Assembly: GCA_944391975.1 (NCBI GenBank) | Contig: CALXVK010000007.1 | Span: 1-36,962, forward strand | Length of the DNA stretch: 36,962 nucleotides | Direction: 5' to 3' | From: an uncultured Clostridia bacterium | GTDB taxonomy: Bacteria; Bacillota; Clostridia; TANB77; CAG-508 | Shown: positions 35,532 through 36,962 of the stretch, piece after piece | How positions within the stretch are numbered: the first letter of the stretch is position 1 | How the letters are laid out: every line of letters starts with the position of its first letter | Translations under genes and position numbers: made by a program | The notes under the pieces: model-generated | What the model saw: only the letters and a program-made list of their open reading frames with translations | Database searches by the model: none | Told to the model about the DNA's origin: nothing

Positions 35532-36347
35532 TTACAATTTTAAAACAAGTTCCTCATAATTCGGACACATTCTCTGAAGAAATATTTTATAAGTTTCCAA
35601 AACCTCTTCTGGGCTTTTCCATTGTCTGTATGCATCTTTTGTTAAAGTTTCACCAGTTACAATGTCATTTGCCCTCATGCAGTCTTGACTGAGCTCATCA
35701 ATCAAAATCACTTTTCCATCCAATAATCCAAATTCCATTTTTAGATCAACAAGCTTTATTCCCGCATTTTTGTAGACTTCATATAAAATATCTCCAATTT
35801 TTGAAAGCATCATATCTGCTTCTTTAAACTGTTCCGGTGTTAAAATATGAAGCCCAGTTATATAGCTTTCATTCATTGTTGGATCGTCAGTTCCGCCAGT
35901 GATGCTAACATCAATTTTTGCATCATATTTATTTAAAGGAGGATCAAATTTCTGTCCTTCTTTAACAAAAATCGGAAATAATCTCACAATAGAACCCGCA
36001 GCATAATATCTTCTTATCCACTCAAGCGGAATTGGATCACATCTTTTAATCAGAATAGCAAATTTTCCATTAATATCTAAAATACGGTCATTTACTCTCT
36101 GAGTCGGAATTCCTTTTTCTTCCAACAAATTCATAAAAAACATGGTAGCATACATCCGATAGACATCTGTTCCTTCTATTATGCCTTCCCGATTATATGT
36201 TACACTTCTCAAATGTGGCTTATAAAACATTATTGCAGTTTTTTCATCCAATGCATATATAGTTTTAGATTTTCCGTCTGCAATCATGTCTAAGCTTGAA
36301 AAATCAAGAGTCTTTAGATACTCATAATCATTAATCATATTTTTCAT
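35532..36347 (-). CDS. purC: Phosphoribosylaminoimidazole-succinocarboxamide synthase
   Basis: A 271-residue PurC, joining CAIR and aspartate in purine synthesis. Marks are GKSKTIYAL near the start, IKRCDPIPLEWIRRYYAAGS, VDLKMEFGL and LIDELSQDCMRAND. It overlaps the preceding kinase gene by 17 bp; the ATG at 36347 has AAGGAG nine to ten bases upstream. Codon use is less AT-biased than the neighbours. It has two in-frame CGG codons (residues 53 and 64); residue 64 is CGG followed by A and must be read in normal frame, because a +1 shift would soon hit a stop. This contrasts with all other genes here and may mark a different origin. Confidence 0.92.
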   Translation of the reverse strand: MKNMINDYEYLKTLDFSSLDMIADGKSKTIYALDEKTAIMFYKPHLRSVTYNREGIIEGTDVYRMYATMFFMNLLEEKGIPTQRVNDRILDINGKFAILIKRCDPIPLEWIRRYYAAGSIVRLFPIFVKEGQKFDPPLNKYDAKIDVSITGGTDDPTMNESYITGLHILTPEQFKEADMMLSKIGDILYEVYKNAGIKLVDLKMEFGLLDGKVILIDELSQDCMRANDIVTGETLTKDAYRQWKSPEEVLETYKIFLQRMCPNYEELVLKL

Positions 36348-36962
36348 TATTCAATATCTCCTTTATTGTTTCTACAGTTTCAGCAGTTGATTTTGATGCA
36401 TCAAGTTCTATTATTTTCATATTAGTATTGGCTTTTAAGAATTCTACTGCTTTTCCATATAATTCCTCATACTCTTTTAAAGAATCCAAGCTTTCGAATT
36501 CATCATGTTGACTTCTGCTCATAGTTCTTTTATAAGCAGTCTCTGCATCGATTTTGCACCAAAACAAAACATCAGGTAATGGGGTCCATGCTTTAATTAC
36601 TTTTAAGGCTTTTTCTGGAGTTTCAAGATTATCTACAAGCGCTGTTAATATTGATCTATCATAAACAGTATTAACAACATCTCTAGCAGTCCAGTGCTGT
36701 CTACCAATATTTTCAGCCCATAAAAGTTCTTTTCCATGTTCCCATAAAGTAAATGAATCTTTTCCAACTTTTCCAGAAAACGGTTCTACAAGTACAACTT
36801 GCGATTGTTTAAAAAGCCCTGTCTGAGTTGCAATTTTAGCAAGTGTCGATTTACCTGAACCATCAATCCCATCAAAAGCTATGCAAATTTTGTTATTAAT
36901 TGGCTCTACCAATCCCAGATTAACAAGCATTGGCAATTTATCGATTCTAGATGTTGCTAAAA
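36331..36962 (-). CDS. Thymidylate-kinase-like P-loop kinase, 5' end open
   Basis: A P-loop nucleoside monophosphate kinase: Walker A FDGIDGSGKST, the DR-type motif VYDRSIL, a lid-like region with TMSRSQHDEF and a tail ETIKEILNNEKYD. It resembles dTMP or deoxynucleoside kinases. The frame stays open to the right edge (36960) and neither the ATG at 36930 nor the TTG at 36936 has a ribosome binding site, so the true start, possibly a further domain, lies outside the window. It is translationally coupled to purC. Confidence in the exact substrate is low. Confidence 0.75.
   Translation of the reverse strand, partial: LATSRIDKLPMLVNLGLVEPINNKICIAFDGIDGSGKSTLAKIATQTGLFKQSQVVLVEPFSGKVGKDSFTLWEHGKELLWAENIGRQHWTARDVVNTVYDRSILTALVDNLETPEKALKVIKAWTPLPDVLFWCKIDAETAYKRTMSRSQHDEFESLDSLKEYEELYGKAVEFLKANTNMKIIELDASKSTAETVETIKEILNNEKYD

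Noticed and set aside
1..36962. tRNA, rRNA, CRISPR arrays or known riboswitches
   Set aside because: I looked through the gaps on both strands and found no cloverleaf with a conserved T-loop, no spaced repeats and no recognisable riboswitch core; nearly all gaps are under 250 bases and hold promoters or terminators.

Overview
The window comes from a very AT-rich Gram-positive bacterium, most likely an uncultured Clostridia-like Bacillota. The signs are a lipoteichoic-acid-synthase-like enzyme, TypA, RlmH, the TsaE-TsaB-RimI run, strong GGAGG ribosome binding sites, A/T-ending codons and UGA used as a stop. All genes but one are on the minus strand. I saw no tRNA, rRNA, CRISPR array or insertion sequence.

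Layout from left to right: partial HAD phosphatase; rlmD and a GT87-like membrane glycosyltransferase; secG; an OmpR-type two-component system; a membrane glycosyltransferase-like protein; an LtaS-like enzyme; an O-methyltransferase; typA; a membrane-fused spermidine-synthase-like protein; MgtC; a 4-TM protein; rlmH behind a MerR/lipocalin/VirD4-ATPase fusion; rpmE and a small membrane protein; a second membrane glycosyltransferase-like protein; a Lon-related AAA protease; tsaE-tsaB-rimI; an ABC exporter with its own two-component system; a four-gene acyltransferase/GT8/GT8/acyltransferase operon; a divergent UMPH-1-like nucleotidase (the only plus-strand gene); purC and a thymidylate-kinase-like gene.

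The most striking signal is at codon level. Seven genes appear broken, but all ten breaks are the same event. The reading frame meets CGG followed by A, and everything downstream is homologous only if C-GGA is consumed as four bases for one residue, evidently glycine. The restored glycines fall in known motifs: the GGTGLGL box of a histidine kinase, DEPTGNLD of an ABC ATPase and the GDGLAI tail of an O-methyltransferase. One gene needs four such events in 1.6 kb. By my reading of every CCG trinucleotide on the plus strand, CGG otherwise occurs in frame only once in the extreme tail of rlmD and twice in purC. This looks like natural quadruplet decoding (CGGA = Gly) or a general +1 shift at an unassigned CGG codon. 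The two normal-looking CGG codons in purC are the main counter-evidence inside the window.

A second unusual object is the 734-residue protein with a MerR DNA-binding head, two lipocalin-like domains and a soluble VirD4/TraG-type ATPase. It has a MerR-type 19-bp-spacer promoter in front and a perfect internal GGAGGT-ATG start exactly at the ATPase. The ABC exporter promoter carries an 8-bp direct repeat with 11-bp period at its -35 region, a plausible site for the response regulator encoded in the same operon.
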